Origin: Georgenia_B sunbinii
GTDB taxonomy: Bacteria > Actinomycetota > Actinomycetes > Actinomycetales > Actinomycetaceae
Strand: one strand, 5' to 3'
Assembly (NCBI RefSeq): GCF_036421855.1
Contig: NZ_JAZGOK010000006.1
Length of the DNA: 64,000 nucleotides
The number at the start of each line of letters is the position of its first letter. The first letter of the stretch is position 1. The notes beneath the pieces were generated by a model that saw only the letters and a program-made list of their open reading frames with translations, searched no databases and was not told the origin of the DNA. Below are positions 1-7,692 of the stretch, one piece after another. A program made the position numbers and the translations under genes.

Positions 1-19
1 CACCGACGGTCGGTATGGC

Positions 20-415
20 ATGGCTACTTCACTGTTCGACAGCACCACCGCCTACGCCGGCTTCTCCGTCGACGACGCAGCCAGCGCCGCGGCCTTCTAC
101 CGCGACACCCTCGGGCTGGTCGTGAACGACGCCGGGATGTCCGGCGTCCTGTTCATCGACCTGCCCGGCGGGGCGCAGGTGCTCGCCTACGCCAAGCCGG
201 ACCACGAGCCGGCCAGCTTCACCGTGCTCAACTTCCCGGTGCCCGACATCGAGGCCGCCGTCGACGAGCTGGGCCGCCGCGGCGTCACCTTCCTCCACTA
301 CACCGGCACACCGATGGAGACCGACGAGCGCGGCATCTTCCGCGGCGGCGGCCCGCTCATCGCGTGGTTCGCCGACCCCGCGGGCAACGTGATCTCGGTG
401 CTGCAGGACGCCTGA
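20..415 (+). CDS. VOC-family (glyoxalase/dioxygenase fold) protein
   Basis: A 131-residue protein that fits a single VOC module made of two beta-alpha-beta-beta-beta units. The N-terminal stretch GFSVDDAASAAAFYRDTLG (about residues 14-32) and the C-terminal WFADPAGNVISVLQ (about 115-128) are typical of the fold. Many small family members bind a metal and act on aldehydes, aromatic compounds or drugs, but the substrate cannot be read from the sequence. The ATG at 20 is the only start giving a full-length domain. The next gene lies on the opposite strand and converges with a 6-nt gap, so no operon partner is visible. The family call is firm and the function is unknown. Confidence 0.85.
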   Translation: MATSLFDSTTAYAGFSVDDAASAAAFYRDTLGLVVNDAGMSGVLFIDLPGGAQVLAYAKPDHEPASFTVLNFPVPDIEAAVDELGRRGVTFLHYTGTPMETDERGIFRGGGPLIAWFADPAGNVISVLQDA

Positions 416-421
416 ACGGCG

Positions 422-859
422 TCAGGCCATCTTCTCCAGCAGGAACACCGGGATCTGGCGCTCGGTGCGCTCCAGGTACTCGGCGTAGGGCGGGAACGCC
501 TCGACGGCTCGCGCCCACCACTCCTCGCGCTCCGCGCCGCTGAGCTCGCGCGCCTGCATGTCCCACTTGTGGGCGCCGTCCTGCAGCTCGACGTGGGGCT
601 CGGCACGGACGTTGTGGTACCAGACCGGGTGCGTGGGCGCGCCGCCCATCGAGGCGACCGCGAGGTAGCTGCCCTCGTGCTCGACCCGCATGAGCGGCGT
701 CTTGCGCAGCTTGCCGGTCTTCGCGCCGCGGCTGGTGACGATGACGACCGGCAGCCCGCCGAGGGTGCCGCCCTCTGCGCCGCCGGTCCGCTCGTACAGT
801 TCCACCTGCTCGCGGGAGCGCTGGCTGGGACTGGGCTCGTACTCTCCATGAAGTGGCAT
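422..859 (-). CDS. Nitroreductase-family deazaflavin (F420)-dependent oxidoreductase, Ddn-like
   Basis: A 145-residue protein with the Ddn-type split beta-barrel. The core VVIVTSRGAKTGKLRKTPL (about residues 36-54) and the following VASMGGAPTHPVWYHN (about 68-83) are the cofactor-binding signatures of this family, whose members use reduced F420 to reduce varied substrates. The length is normal. The gene converges on the VOC gene and is divergent from an F420-type PPOX gene at 956, with about 100 bp between. Two F420-type genes side by side suggest, but do not prove, that the host makes F420. The substrate is unknown. Confidence 0.85.
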   Translation of the reverse strand: MPLHGEYEPSPSQRSREQVELYERTGGAEGGTLGGLPVVIVTSRGAKTGKLRKTPLMRVEHEGSYLAVASMGGAPTHPVWYHNVRAEPHVELQDGAHKWDMQARELSGAEREEWWARAVEAFPPYAEYLERTERQIPVFLLEKMA

Positions 860-955
860 GGTCCGTGTCTACACGAGCGGCGCACCGCCGTCGAGGTGGG
901 TGCCGTCGGCAGAGGCGGCGCGGCAGCTGTCAGCCCCGGGCACTAGCCTCGGAGC

Positions 956-1432
956 ATGGCCCGTACCGTCGCAACGAACCGCACCGTCGATCTGCCCGAG
1001 CTGCTCGACTTCATCCGTCCCCGGCACCACCTGCTGCTCGTCACCACCCGGCGTGACGGGCGCCCGCAGGTGTCCCCGGTCAGCGGCGGCGTGGACGACC
1101 ATGGCCGCATCGTCATCTCCACCTACCCGGGCCGCGCCAAGACGGTCAACGCCGAGCGCGACGCGCGGGTGTCGGTCGTCGTGCTGTCCGACGACTGGAA
1201 CGACGCCTGGGTGCAGGTCGACGGCGACGCCGAGGTGCTGCACATGCCCGACGCCGAGGACGCGCTGGTCGACTACTACCGGTGCATCGCCGGCGAGCAC
1301 CCGGACTGGGACGAGTACCGCGCCGCGATGCGGGTGCAGGGCAAGAGCCTCGTCCGCGTGACGCCTACCCGTTGGAGCCCGATCGCCACCGGCGGCTTCC
1401 CGGCCGACGTCGCCGCGCGGCTGGACGGCTGA
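956..1432 (+). CDS. PPOX-class F420-dependent oxidoreductase
   Basis: A 158-residue split-barrel flavin/F420 oxidoreductase. The stretch HHLLLVTTRRDGRPQVSPVS (about residues 23-42) matches the first strands of the PPOX fold, and TYPGRAKTVNAERDARVSV is the usual cofactor-loop region. Family members reduce substrates with F420 or bind FMN; no specific substrate can be inferred. A GGAG element sits just before the ATG. The stop codon overlaps the -35 hexamer of the downstream toxin-antitoxin promoter, so the two transcription units are tightly packed but separately driven. Confidence 0.85.
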   Translation: MARTVATNRTVDLPELLDFIRPRHHLLLVTTRRDGRPQVSPVSGGVDDHGRIVISTYPGRAKTVNAERDARVSVVVLSDDWNDAWVQVDGDAEVLHMPDAEDALVDYYRCIAGEHPDWDEYRAAMRVQGKSLVRVTPTRWSPIATGGFPADVAARLDG

Positions 1433-1467
1433 CACAAGCGCATGACTTGGGTATGATTTAGTCATAC
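1429..1467 (+). promoter_or_regulatory. Promoter and overlapping operator of the RHH/ParE toxin-antitoxin operon
   Basis: CTGACA (1429-1434), a 17-nt spacer and TATGAT (1452-1457) form a near-consensus housekeeping promoter. The -10 box lies inside an inverted repeat GTATGA-TTTAG-TCATAC (1451-1467), a likely binding site for the ribbon-helix-helix antitoxin. AAGGAG at 1469-1474 is the ribosome binding site, 5 nt before the ATG at 1480. This predicts autorepression by the antitoxin. The bases are seen directly; the role is inferred from how such loci usually work. Confidence 0.7.
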
Positions 1468-1479
1468 TAAGGAGACGGC

Positions 1480-1734
1480 ATGGCAGTACGCAAGGTAGCG
1501 ATCACTCTTCCCGCGGAACTTTATGACTTGGTTGAACGCGCGCGAGCGGTCGAGCATCGGAGCAGGTCAGAGGTCATTCAGGAAGCGTTGCGCACCCATT
1601 TCGGTGAGGCGGTCTACCGGCCCACTGAGGTCGAGCGGGCGGAACTAGTCGCGGCACTCGACGCAGCTCACATCAACCCTGCGTCGCTTCAGGACTGGTC
1701 CGACGTCCAGCGACACTTGCGGGCCCGTCGTTGA
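1480..1734 (+). CDS. Ribbon-helix-helix antitoxin (CopG/ParD type)
   Basis: An 84-residue protein. The N-terminal RKVAITLPAELYDLVERARA followed by RSRSEVIQEALRTHF is a classical RHH DNA-binding unit: one beta strand, then two helices. Such proteins dimerise, bind their own promoter and neutralise the toxin with the C-terminal tail (about residues 48-84 here). The gene overlaps the toxin by 4 nt (TTGA), so the pair is translationally coupled. A strong SD and a promoter/operator lie immediately upstream. The call is firm as an antitoxin of a ParE-type pair. Confidence 0.85.
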   Translation: MAVRKVAITLPAELYDLVERARAVEHRSRSEVIQEALRTHFGEAVYRPTEVERAELVAALDAAHINPASLQDWSDVQRHLRARR

Positions 1735-2039
1735 GGATCCGATTCACCGCACACGCAGTCGTCGACCTCGAGCGTGCTCACGACTACTACGCGCAGATCG
1801 ACCCGGAGCTGGGCGAACGGTTCTTGGCCGATGTCGACGCGGCAGTTGAGCGGCTTGAGATGTTTCCGGCGGGCGCTCCACCGGTCGAAGGGTTCGATGA
1901 GATGCGTAGGGCACGGATGCGCCACCTTCCCTACGGTGTCTTCTACCGATGCTCGGACACGGAGACCGAGCTGCTCGTCATCCGAGTCCTGCACAGCCGG
2001 CGTCATCACCCAGACATTCTCGAACATCCGGGCTCGTGA
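1731..2039 (+). CDS. RelE/ParE-superfamily toxin
   Basis: A 102-residue toxin. The stretch FTAHAVVDLERAHDYYAQID (about residues 5-24) and the C-terminal ELLVIRVLHSRRHHPDIL are the hallmark start and end of the ParE/RelE fold. ParE members poison DNA gyrase and RelE members cleave mRNA on the ribosome; sequence alone does not decide between them. The TTG start overlaps the antitoxin stop (TTGA), and no other start gives a full domain. Nothing in the frame looks broken, so the module appears intact. Confidence 0.85.
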   Translation: MRIRFTAHAVVDLERAHDYYAQIDPELGERFLADVDAAVERLEMFPAGAPPVEGFDEMRRARMRHLPYGVFYRCSDTETELLVIRVLHSRRHHPDILEHPGS

Positions 2040-2150
2040 TGCAGGTCTCGCGGTCACGTCGGTCTCGGCGAGCTGGCAGCGCCGCTGACTATGGGGGCGC
2101 CACGCTGTTGACCCTCACACGGTGACAAGGTCTTCACTGTCAGTGAGGAG

Positions 2151-2828
2151 GTGGCCACCATCGACACGACCCACCGCACCACCCACGACAACCGCATCAT
2201 CGCTGCCCTGTCCGCCGCGCAGTCCTCGACCCGGCTGCAGGCGGCCATGGCGGCCGGCACCCGGCCGGACCCGGCCCTCGTCGAGCCCCTCGTCGAGCGC
2301 TGCGCCGTCGAGCCGGACTTCTTCGTCCGGGACATGCTCACCTGGGCGCTGACCCGGCACCCGCAGGCCGTCACGGTGCCGCGGCTGCTGGACGAGCTCG
2401 GCTCCGGCCGCGCCCAGGCGCGCAGCCAGGCGCTGCACACCTTGTCCAAGATCAAGAATGACCAGACGTGGTCGGCGATCCCGCCGTCGTTGTTGCACGA
2501 CGCCGACGACGACGTCGCCCGCAGCGCCTGGCGCGCCGCCGTCGTCCTCGTGCCGGCCGGGCAGGAGGGGCGGCTCGCTGCCGAGCTGGTCCGCGAGCTC
2601 GGTCGAGGCGACCGCGACACCCAGCTCAGCCTCAGCCGCGCACTGATCGCGCTGGGCGACACGGTGCCGCCGATGCTCACCGAGGCGATGACCAGCACCG
2701 ACCCGTCGGTCCGCGCGCACGCCGTCGCGACCGAGCGGCTGCTGCGCGACCCCGACGGCGACTTCGCCGTCGCACTCGACGAGGCCACCCGCGTCGTCCT
2801 CACCGAGGCTGCTCCGCGGCCGGACTGA
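2151..2828 (+). CDS. HEAT-repeat domain protein
   Basis: A 225-residue, largely helical protein with repeated HEAT-like units from about residue 20 to 215 (for example FFVRDMLTWALTRHPQAVT and QARSQALHTLSKIKND). HEAT arrays are scaffolds for protein binding; no enzyme motif is seen. It lies just upstream of a MerR regulator whose C-terminal half is also HEAT-like, suggesting the two proteins share a ligand or partner. The start is doubtful: an AGGAGGTGG ribosome site directly abuts the GTG at 2151, while 5 nt beyond it lies ATC (2160), a very rare start. The downstream spacer carries a decayed copy of part of this gene. Confidence 0.7.
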   Translation: MATIDTTHRTTHDNRIIAALSAAQSSTRLQAAMAAGTRPDPALVEPLVERCAVEPDFFVRDMLTWALTRHPQAVTVPRLLDELGSGRAQARSQALHTLSKIKNDQTWSAIPPSLLHDADDDVARSAWRAAVVLVPAGQEGRLAAELVRELGRGDRDTQLSLSRALIALGDTVPPMLTEAMTSTDPSVRAHAVATERLLRDPDGDFAVALDEATRVVLTEAAPRPD

Positions 2829-2879
2829 TCAGGTCGCGTTCTTCGACCTCCGCCTGTTCGCCCGGTTCGGACTCCCGGA

Positions 2880-2953
2880 GACCGCGACGCCGAGCTCAGC
2901 CTCAGCGCCGCGGTGATCGCGCCGGGCGATACGGTGCCACCCATGCTCACCCG
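2880..2953 (+). repeat. Partial in-frame duplicate of a HEAT unit from the preceding gene
   Basis: Bases 2880-2953 repeat 2610-2683 at roughly 80% or better identity and in the same reading frame. Both encode a DRDxxLSLSxAxIAxGDTVPPMLT segment. The second copy lies beyond the stop codon of the HEAT gene and before the MerR start, so it is probably a relic of a longer HEAT protein or of an incomplete tandem duplication. Confidence 0.75.
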
Positions 2954-2992
2954 AGTCGTCATCACCAGCGCCGCGCCCACGGTGGACCAGCC

Positions 2993-3988
2993 GTGCTGAT
3001 CGGGGAGGTGTCGCGCCGCTCGGGGGTGAGTACCCGCATGCTGCGGCACTACGACTCCCTCGGGCTGGTGCGCCCCACCGGCCGCACCTCCGGCGGCTAC
3101 CGCGAGTACTCCGACGAGGACATCCGGCGGATCTTCCACGTGGAAAGCCTGCGGACGCTGGGCCTGTCATTGAGCGAGGTCCAGCGGGCGCTGGACGATC
3201 CCGCCTTCAGCCCGTCGGCGCTGGTCGGTGACCTCGTGGCGCAGACCCTGCGGCGACTGGCCCGTGAAGAGGAGCTCCTCGCGAGGCTGCGCCGCGTCGA
3301 GGCCGCCGGCCCGACCGGCTGGGAAGACGTCCTACAAACCGTCATGCTGCTACGGGCGCTGGGCTCCACCGACGCCCTCGAGCGGCAGCAAGCCGTGCTG
3401 TCCGCGGCGAGCACCGCGTCGCTGCCCGCCGAGGCGCTGGCCGAGTCGGTGCTCGCCGAGTCCGAGACCAACGTCGCCGGCGCCCTGCGATGGGCGCTGG
3501 CACGGACCGGCCGCGACGCCCTGCCCGCCATCGCCGCCGGCCTGGGGTCGTCGCAGCCCGAGGTTCGCCGTCGGGCCGTCGAGACGGTCACCGACGTCGA
3601 GGGCGAGGAGGCCACCGCCCTCCTTCTCGACGCTCTCGCCGACCTCGACGACGTCGTCCGCTCCCGGGCGGCGGTGGCGCTCGGGGCGCGCGGGGTGTCG
3701 GACGCGGCGCCGGTGCTCGTCGACCTCGTGGCGGCGGGGATCGGGGACGTCGAGGCCGCGGAGGCGCTGGGGCGCCTGGCGGTGCATCTTGCGGTCGCCG
3801 GAGAGATCGTCGCTGCGCTGGTCGGCACGTCGGCCGACGCCGAGCCGGTGGTTCGCCGTCGAGTGGTCCAGGCGCTGGCCGAGATCCCTGGCAGCGCCGC
3901 TCGCGAGGCCCTCGAGACGTTCAGCCACGACGACGACGGCGCCGTCGCACTCACCGCGCGAGCCGTGCTCCGCCGTCGTGATCCGTGA
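2993..3988 (+). CDS. MerR-family regulator fused to HEAT-like repeats
   Basis: A 331-residue protein. Residues 1-70 are a MerR winged helix: LIGEVSRRSGVSTRMLRHYD, then GLVRPTGRTSGGYREYSDED. A short coiled linker follows (about 75-110). From about 120 to the end the sequence is repeated HEAT-like helices, for example EVRRRAVETVTDVEGEEATA. MerR proteins twist suboptimal promoters after sensing a ligand; here the sensor is a helical scaffold, not a small binding pocket. The GTG at 2993 starts exactly at the family's usual first residues; the open frame runs further upstream but that part is not MerR-like. It follows the HEAT-only gene on the same strand. Confidence 0.8.
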   Translation: MLIGEVSRRSGVSTRMLRHYDSLGLVRPTGRTSGGYREYSDEDIRRIFHVESLRTLGLSLSEVQRALDDPAFSPSALVGDLVAQTLRRLAREEELLARLRRVEAAGPTGWEDVLQTVMLLRALGSTDALERQQAVLSAASTASLPAEALAESVLAESETNVAGALRWALARTGRDALPAIAAGLGSSQPEVRRRAVETVTDVEGEEATALLLDALADLDDVVRSRAAVALGARGVSDAAPVLVDLVAAGIGDVEAAEALGRLAVHLAVAGEIVAALVGTSADAEPVVRRRVVQALAEIPGSAAREALETFSHDDDGAVALTARAVLRRRDP

Positions 3989-4153
3989 CGCGCGGCGCCG
4001 GAGCTGAGCTCGCCGTCGTCCTGACCGAGCGCACTGGCGCCGCCGGGCTCTAGCCAGACCGGCCGCGCCGCCCTAGGATCGCGCGCACGGCAGTCATTCT
4101 CCGCGACCGTCGACCGGGCTCCTGAGTACCTCCGTCGTCGAAGGGCTCCGCTC

Positions 4154-6235
4154 ATGTCCGAAGCCGCTGCACCGACTCGCCGGTCCCGCAGACCGATCGT
4201 CATCGCCCTCGTGGTCGTCGTCGCCGTCGCCGGCGCAGCGCTGGTCGGGATCCGGCTGCTCCGCCCCCTCGAGGCGGATCCGCCCGCCGCGGCGGGAGAC
4301 ACCACGGCGGTGATTCTGGAATCCGCCACAGCCCCGGGCGACGACCCGTTCACCGACACCATCACCGCCCGAGAGCTCGACGACCAGGCGCCGTTCGTGG
4401 AGACCCTCGCGGCCCGCACGGTGGAGGTGACCCAGGAGCTGGCGGCCGACCCGGTCACCGGTGCGCTCGGCATCGCGGGGACGTTGCCGGGGCTGTACGG
4501 CGGATCGAGCCAGCTCAGCATCTGCGACCCGGAGTCGCTGGTGGCCTTCCTCGCCGACGAACCTGCGAAGGCATCCGCGTGGGCGGGCGTGCTGGGCATC
4601 GCCCCGGAGGCGATACCCGAGCTCGTCGCCTCCCTCACGCCCGTGCTGCTGACCATGGACACCCTGGTGACCAACCACGGCTTCGCCGCCGGCGCCGCGA
4701 CGCCGAAGCAGACGGTGCTGCAGGCGGGCACCGCCGTGATGGTCGACCGCCTGGGGGTCCCGGCCGTCCGCTGCGAGTGCGGCAACCCGCTGATCGCGAC
4801 CGGCCTGTCAACGACGGTGGCGGGCGCCGAGACGGTCGGGGTCGGCTGGGACGGGCTAAACCTCGGCCGTGTCGTCACGGTGACCGCGGCCGACGACGAC
4901 CTGACGGCGTTGACCGTCATCGACCTGCACACCGGCGAGCTCGTCGAGCAGCCGACCGGCTCGGTGACGATCGCGGCCCCCGTCTACATCGCCACCTCCT
5001 CCAACCACGCGGAGCTCACGACCGGCCCAGACTCACCCGCTCTGGCCGGCAGCATCCAGACCAGTACCGACGGCGCGCAGTGGACCGTGGCGCTGGAGAC
5101 CACGCCCATGCTCGACGTGGCCGCCGGTGACGGGCTGGCGGTGGCCGTGGGCCTCGACGACGAGTTCGGCGGCGCGATCCACACCAGCACCGACGGGCTC
5201 ATCTGGAGCCCGCCGATCGAGGTGATCGACCCGCTGACGGCCGTCGCCTACGGGGACGGCGCCTGGGTCGCCGTCGGTGACCGGTCCTTCGCCGAGGAGA
5301 GCGGAGCGGGCGACGCCTCGAGCGGAGCGATCTACCGCAGCGACGACGGCGAGTCGTGGCAACGGGTGGCGGTCACCGATCCGTACGAGAACTCCGAGCT
5401 GGCCGGCAGCGGTGAGCTCGTCTACCAGAGCATGGAGTCGGTGGGGTACGGCGACGGCCGCTGGATCGCGACCGCGACGGAGTGCGCCCACCGGACCTGC
5501 ATGCGGGTGCTGTTCACCAGCACCGACACCATCAGCTGGAACCGGCTGGCGCTCGACGAGCGGATCGTACTCATCGACATCGCCCACAACGGGCATGAGT
5601 GGGGCTTCGTCGGAGGCGAGCCGCTGCCGAACCCGGCCGACAACTCCGAGATCGGCTTCCCCATCGGCGCGGGCGGCACCAGCGAGGACGGCGTTACCTG
5701 GTCGTTCGGCCCGACCCAGCCGGACCGCGTCGTGCTCACCGGACTGAACCCCGGCGACGGCGAGTGGCTGGCGGTCGATGCCTACACGCCGCGCTCACCA
5801 TCCGACCCGCCGCCGGCGGGCGGCGTCTACCGCAGCAGCGACATGCTCACGTGGGAGCTGATCGGCACGGCGGCGGAGTGGACCACGAGCGTCGCGCTGC
5901 TGCAGACCACCACGGCTCCAGCGGTGCCTGCGGTGCCGGCTGTCGAGCCCGACGCAGGCGCCGCCACGGTGCGCATCATGGCGGAGGGCCTGGAGCTCCT
6001 GGCCACTGACGGCAGCACGCTGCAGAGCCTCCCGTACGCGCAGCCGGCCACGGAGGCTCTCGCAGCCCTGACCGGCCTCCTCGGCGAAGGGAGTGCGGAG
6101 TTCACCGCCGGGGACTACACCTGCACCGAGGACACCACGACGACGGCCTGGGCAGGTCTGCACCTCATGCATGCCGGCTGGTGGTACCCGCGGAGCTGCG
6201 TGAGCGGGCTGGCCTCACTGCCGGCACACCACTGA
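4154..6235 (+). CDS. Membrane-anchored DUF6777 / BNR-like beta-propeller protein
   Basis: A 693-residue protein. One N-terminal transmembrane segment (about residues 16-36, IVIALVVVVAVAGAALVGI) puts the rest outside. Residues about 45-260 resemble DUF6777 of actinobacteria, including QAGTAVMVDRLGVPAVRCEC and a CGNPL motif. Residues about 265-590 contain repeated ISTDG/YRSDDGESW-like strands of the sialidase/BNR propeller type. No enzymatic residues were recognised. The C-terminus is odd: the last 18 residues overlap the antitoxin gene at 6181 in another frame, and the tail looks like read-through into that locus. Function unknown. Confidence 0.7.
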   Translation: MSEAAAPTRRSRRPIVIALVVVVAVAGAALVGIRLLRPLEADPPAAAGDTTAVILESATAPGDDPFTDTITARELDDQAPFVETLAARTVEVTQELAADPVTGALGIAGTLPGLYGGSSQLSICDPESLVAFLADEPAKASAWAGVLGIAPEAIPELVASLTPVLLTMDTLVTNHGFAAGAATPKQTVLQAGTAVMVDRLGVPAVRCECGNPLIATGLSTTVAGAETVGVGWDGLNLGRVVTVTAADDDLTALTVIDLHTGELVEQPTGSVTIAAPVYIATSSNHAELTTGPDSPALAGSIQTSTDGAQWTVALETTPMLDVAAGDGLAVAVGLDDEFGGAIHTSTDGLIWSPPIEVIDPLTAVAYGDGAWVAVGDRSFAEESGAGDASSGAIYRSDDGESWQRVAVTDPYENSELAGSGELVYQSMESVGYGDGRWIATATECAHRTCMRVLFTSTDTISWNRLALDERIVLIDIAHNGHEWGFVGGEPLPNPADNSEIGFPIGAGGTSEDGVTWSFGPTQPDRVVLTGLNPGDGEWLAVDAYTPRSPSDPPPAGGVYRSSDMLTWELIGTAAEWTTSVALLQTTTAPAVPAVPAVEPDAGAATVRIMAEGLELLATDGSTLQSLPYAQPATEALAALTGLLGEGSAEFTAGDYTCTEDTTTTAWAGLHLMHAGWWYPRSCVSGLASLPAHH

Positions 6236-6384
6236 TCCTCGCCGAGAGCACATCCGGCCTCGTGATCATGACTCGAGACCAGGCACACGACCGGCTGCGG
6301 CAACAGCTCGAGGGCCACGACCTTGTCGGTGAGCTCCTTGCCGAACGCCGCCGCACGGCGGCCACCGAGGACAGCGCTGCATGA
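6181..6384 (+). CDS. AbrB/MazE-type antitoxin, N-terminally truncated
   Basis: A 67-residue reading from GTG. VVPAELRERAGLTAGTPL is the conserved second half of a SpoVT/AbrB swapped-hairpin domain, and the rest is an acidic/basic helical tail of the VapB type. The usual first strand, about 10-12 residues before the VVP motif, is absent: in frame upstream there is only ACRL in place of the expected AGRL, and no ATG, GTG or TTG. The 5' end overlaps the DUF6777 gene by 55 nt. It overlaps the toxin by ATGA. Probably a damaged antitoxin, although CTG starts cannot be excluded. Confidence 0.65.
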   Translation: MVPAELRERAGLTAGTPLILAESTSGLVIMTRDQAHDRLRQQLEGHDLVGELLAERRRTAATEDSAA

Positions 6385-6749
6385 TGTCGGTCCTCGACGC
6401 GTCAGCACTACTGACATTCCTCCAAGGTGAGACCGGCGCCGACCGAGTCGAGCAACTCCTCACCGGCGCGGCGTACTGCTCAAGCGTCAACTGGTCGGAA
6501 GTTGCCCAGAAGATCCAGGCCGCCGGCGGAGACTGGCCGCTCGCCGCTGCACTGCTCATGAGCTACGGCCTGCGCGTGGAGCCGGCAACCCTCGACGACG
6601 GAGAACGCGCCGCAGTGCTCTGGACACGAGGGTCTGGACTCTCGCTGGCCGACCGCTTCTGCCTCGCCCTCGGCCACCGCCTCGCCGCGACGATCTGGAC
6701 AGCGGACGCTGCGTGGGGCCACTCGGACACCATCCGCCAGGTCCGCTGA
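6381..6749 (+). CDS. VapC-like PIN-domain ribonuclease toxin
   Basis: A 122-residue PIN domain. The acidic metal-binding residues are visible in order: VLDASALL near the N-terminus, SEVAQK (about residue 40), LADRFCLALG (about 93) and TADAAW (about 108). VapC toxins cut tRNA or rRNA. The ATG overlaps the antitoxin stop as ATGA, the normal arrangement. The toxin looks intact although its antitoxin is truncated, which is unusual because an unopposed VapC should be selected against. Confidence 0.85.
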   Translation: MMSVLDASALLTFLQGETGADRVEQLLTGAAYCSSVNWSEVAQKIQAAGGDWPLAAALLMSYGLRVEPATLDDGERAAVLWTRGSGLSLADRFCLALGHRLAATIWTADAAWGHSDTIRQVR

Positions 6750-6750
6750 C

Positions 6751-6945
6751 TCAGCCGCGACCGGCCCCCGCCCGCAGCGTGGCGTAGTCGGTGAGCGGCA
6801 CCCGGTCACCGACGGCGATGCCCAGCTGCGCAGCGAGCTCAGAGTCTCGGATCGGGACCGTCTTCTCGCCCTGCTGGAAGAGGAACGTGACGCCGAGGAC
6901 TACGCCGGCAGCTGCCTGGCGAGGAACTCGGCGGTCTGCTGCCAC
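6751..6945 (-). CDS. Small protein of unknown function
   Basis: A 64-residue reading from GTG. It overlaps the last 46 nt of the dienelactone hydrolase gene in another frame and ends 2 nt from the VapC stop. The middle part FLFQQGEKTVPIRDSELAAQ followed by LGIAVGDRVPL looks like a compact folded domain, and it fills space that would otherwise hold no gene. I do not recognise a family. It could instead be the 3' remnant of a gene lost upstream. Confidence 0.35.
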   Translation of the reverse strand: MAADRRVPRQAAAGVVLGVTFLFQQGEKTVPIRDSELAAQLGIAVGDRVPLTDYATLRAGAGRG

Positions 6946-7598
6946 GCGTCGGCCCGCGCGGCCTCGTGGACGAACATCGGGTGCGGGTTGTCGAAGGCAT
7001 GGCCCGCGCCGTCGTGCAGGTGGAGCTCGACGTCCGGGCCGGCGACGGCGGCCCGGATCTCCTCGACCTTCGCCAGCGGGATGTACGCGTCGGCGGTGCC
7101 GAAGTGGTGCAGGCTCGGCGCGCTCACGCGCTCGGCGACCGGCAGCAGCTGAGGCAGCGCGGAGCCGTAGTAGGAGACGAGGACGTCGACGTCGGCGACC
7201 GCCGCCACGTGGAAGGCCACTCCCCCGCCGAAGCAGAATCCGATGACGCCCGTGCCGCCGGCGACCTCGGGCCGGGTGCGCAGCGCCTCGAGAGCCGCGA
7301 CGGCGTCGGCCACCGTGGTGTCCCAGTCGAGCTGCGACTGCAGCGCCATCCCCTGCTGCAGGAATTCCTCGCTCGACTCGTCCACCGAGCCTTCGGCCCG
7401 CCAGTAGAGCTCGGGCGCGAGGACCACGTATCCCAGGTTGGCGAGGTCCTGCGCTCGGCTCTGGATGTAGTCGGAGACGCCGAAGATCTCCTGCAGGAGC
7501 AGCAGGCCCGGCCCGGTCCCGGCCGGCGGGAGCCAGAGGTGCGCCGGCATCACGCCATCGGGGAGCCGGACATCGATCGTCGTACGCCTCGAGGTCAT
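6900..7598 (-). CDS. Dienelactone hydrolase family protein
   Basis: A 232-residue alpha/beta hydrolase. The nucleophile elbow is GFCFGGG (Cys at about residue 120), typical of dienelactone hydrolases, which use Cys in place of Ser. Asp lies in GTADAYIP (about 168) and His in GAGHAF (about 199). Such enzymes hydrolyse dienelactones in aromatic degradation or other esters and lactones. The aromatic-pathway context is missing here, so the substrate is open. The ATG at 7598 gives the normal length. Confidence 0.85.
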   Translation of the reverse strand: MTSRRTTIDVRLPDGVMPAHLWLPPAGTGPGLLLLQEIFGVSDYIQSRAQDLANLGYVVLAPELYWRAEGSVDESSEEFLQQGMALQSQLDWDTTVADAVAALEALRTRPEVAGGTGVIGFCFGGGVAFHVAAVADVDVLVSYYGSALPQLLPVAERVSAPSLHHFGTADAYIPLAKVEEIRAAVAGPDVELHLHDGAGHAFDNPHPMFVHEAARADAWQQTAEFLARQLPA

Positions 7599-7692
7599 GC
7601 CTCTCGCTCCTCTGTCGTCACGTCGGCCCGCGCGGCCCTGGGCTTCGAGCCACGATACTGGCCGACGCTCCTGCCGCCGTCCACACCGCGTG

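Noticed and set aside
2468..2992. Upstream extension of the MerR frame through the HEAT gene.
   Set aside because: It is an Arg-rich overlap of another gene; MerR homology begins exactly at the GTG at 2993.
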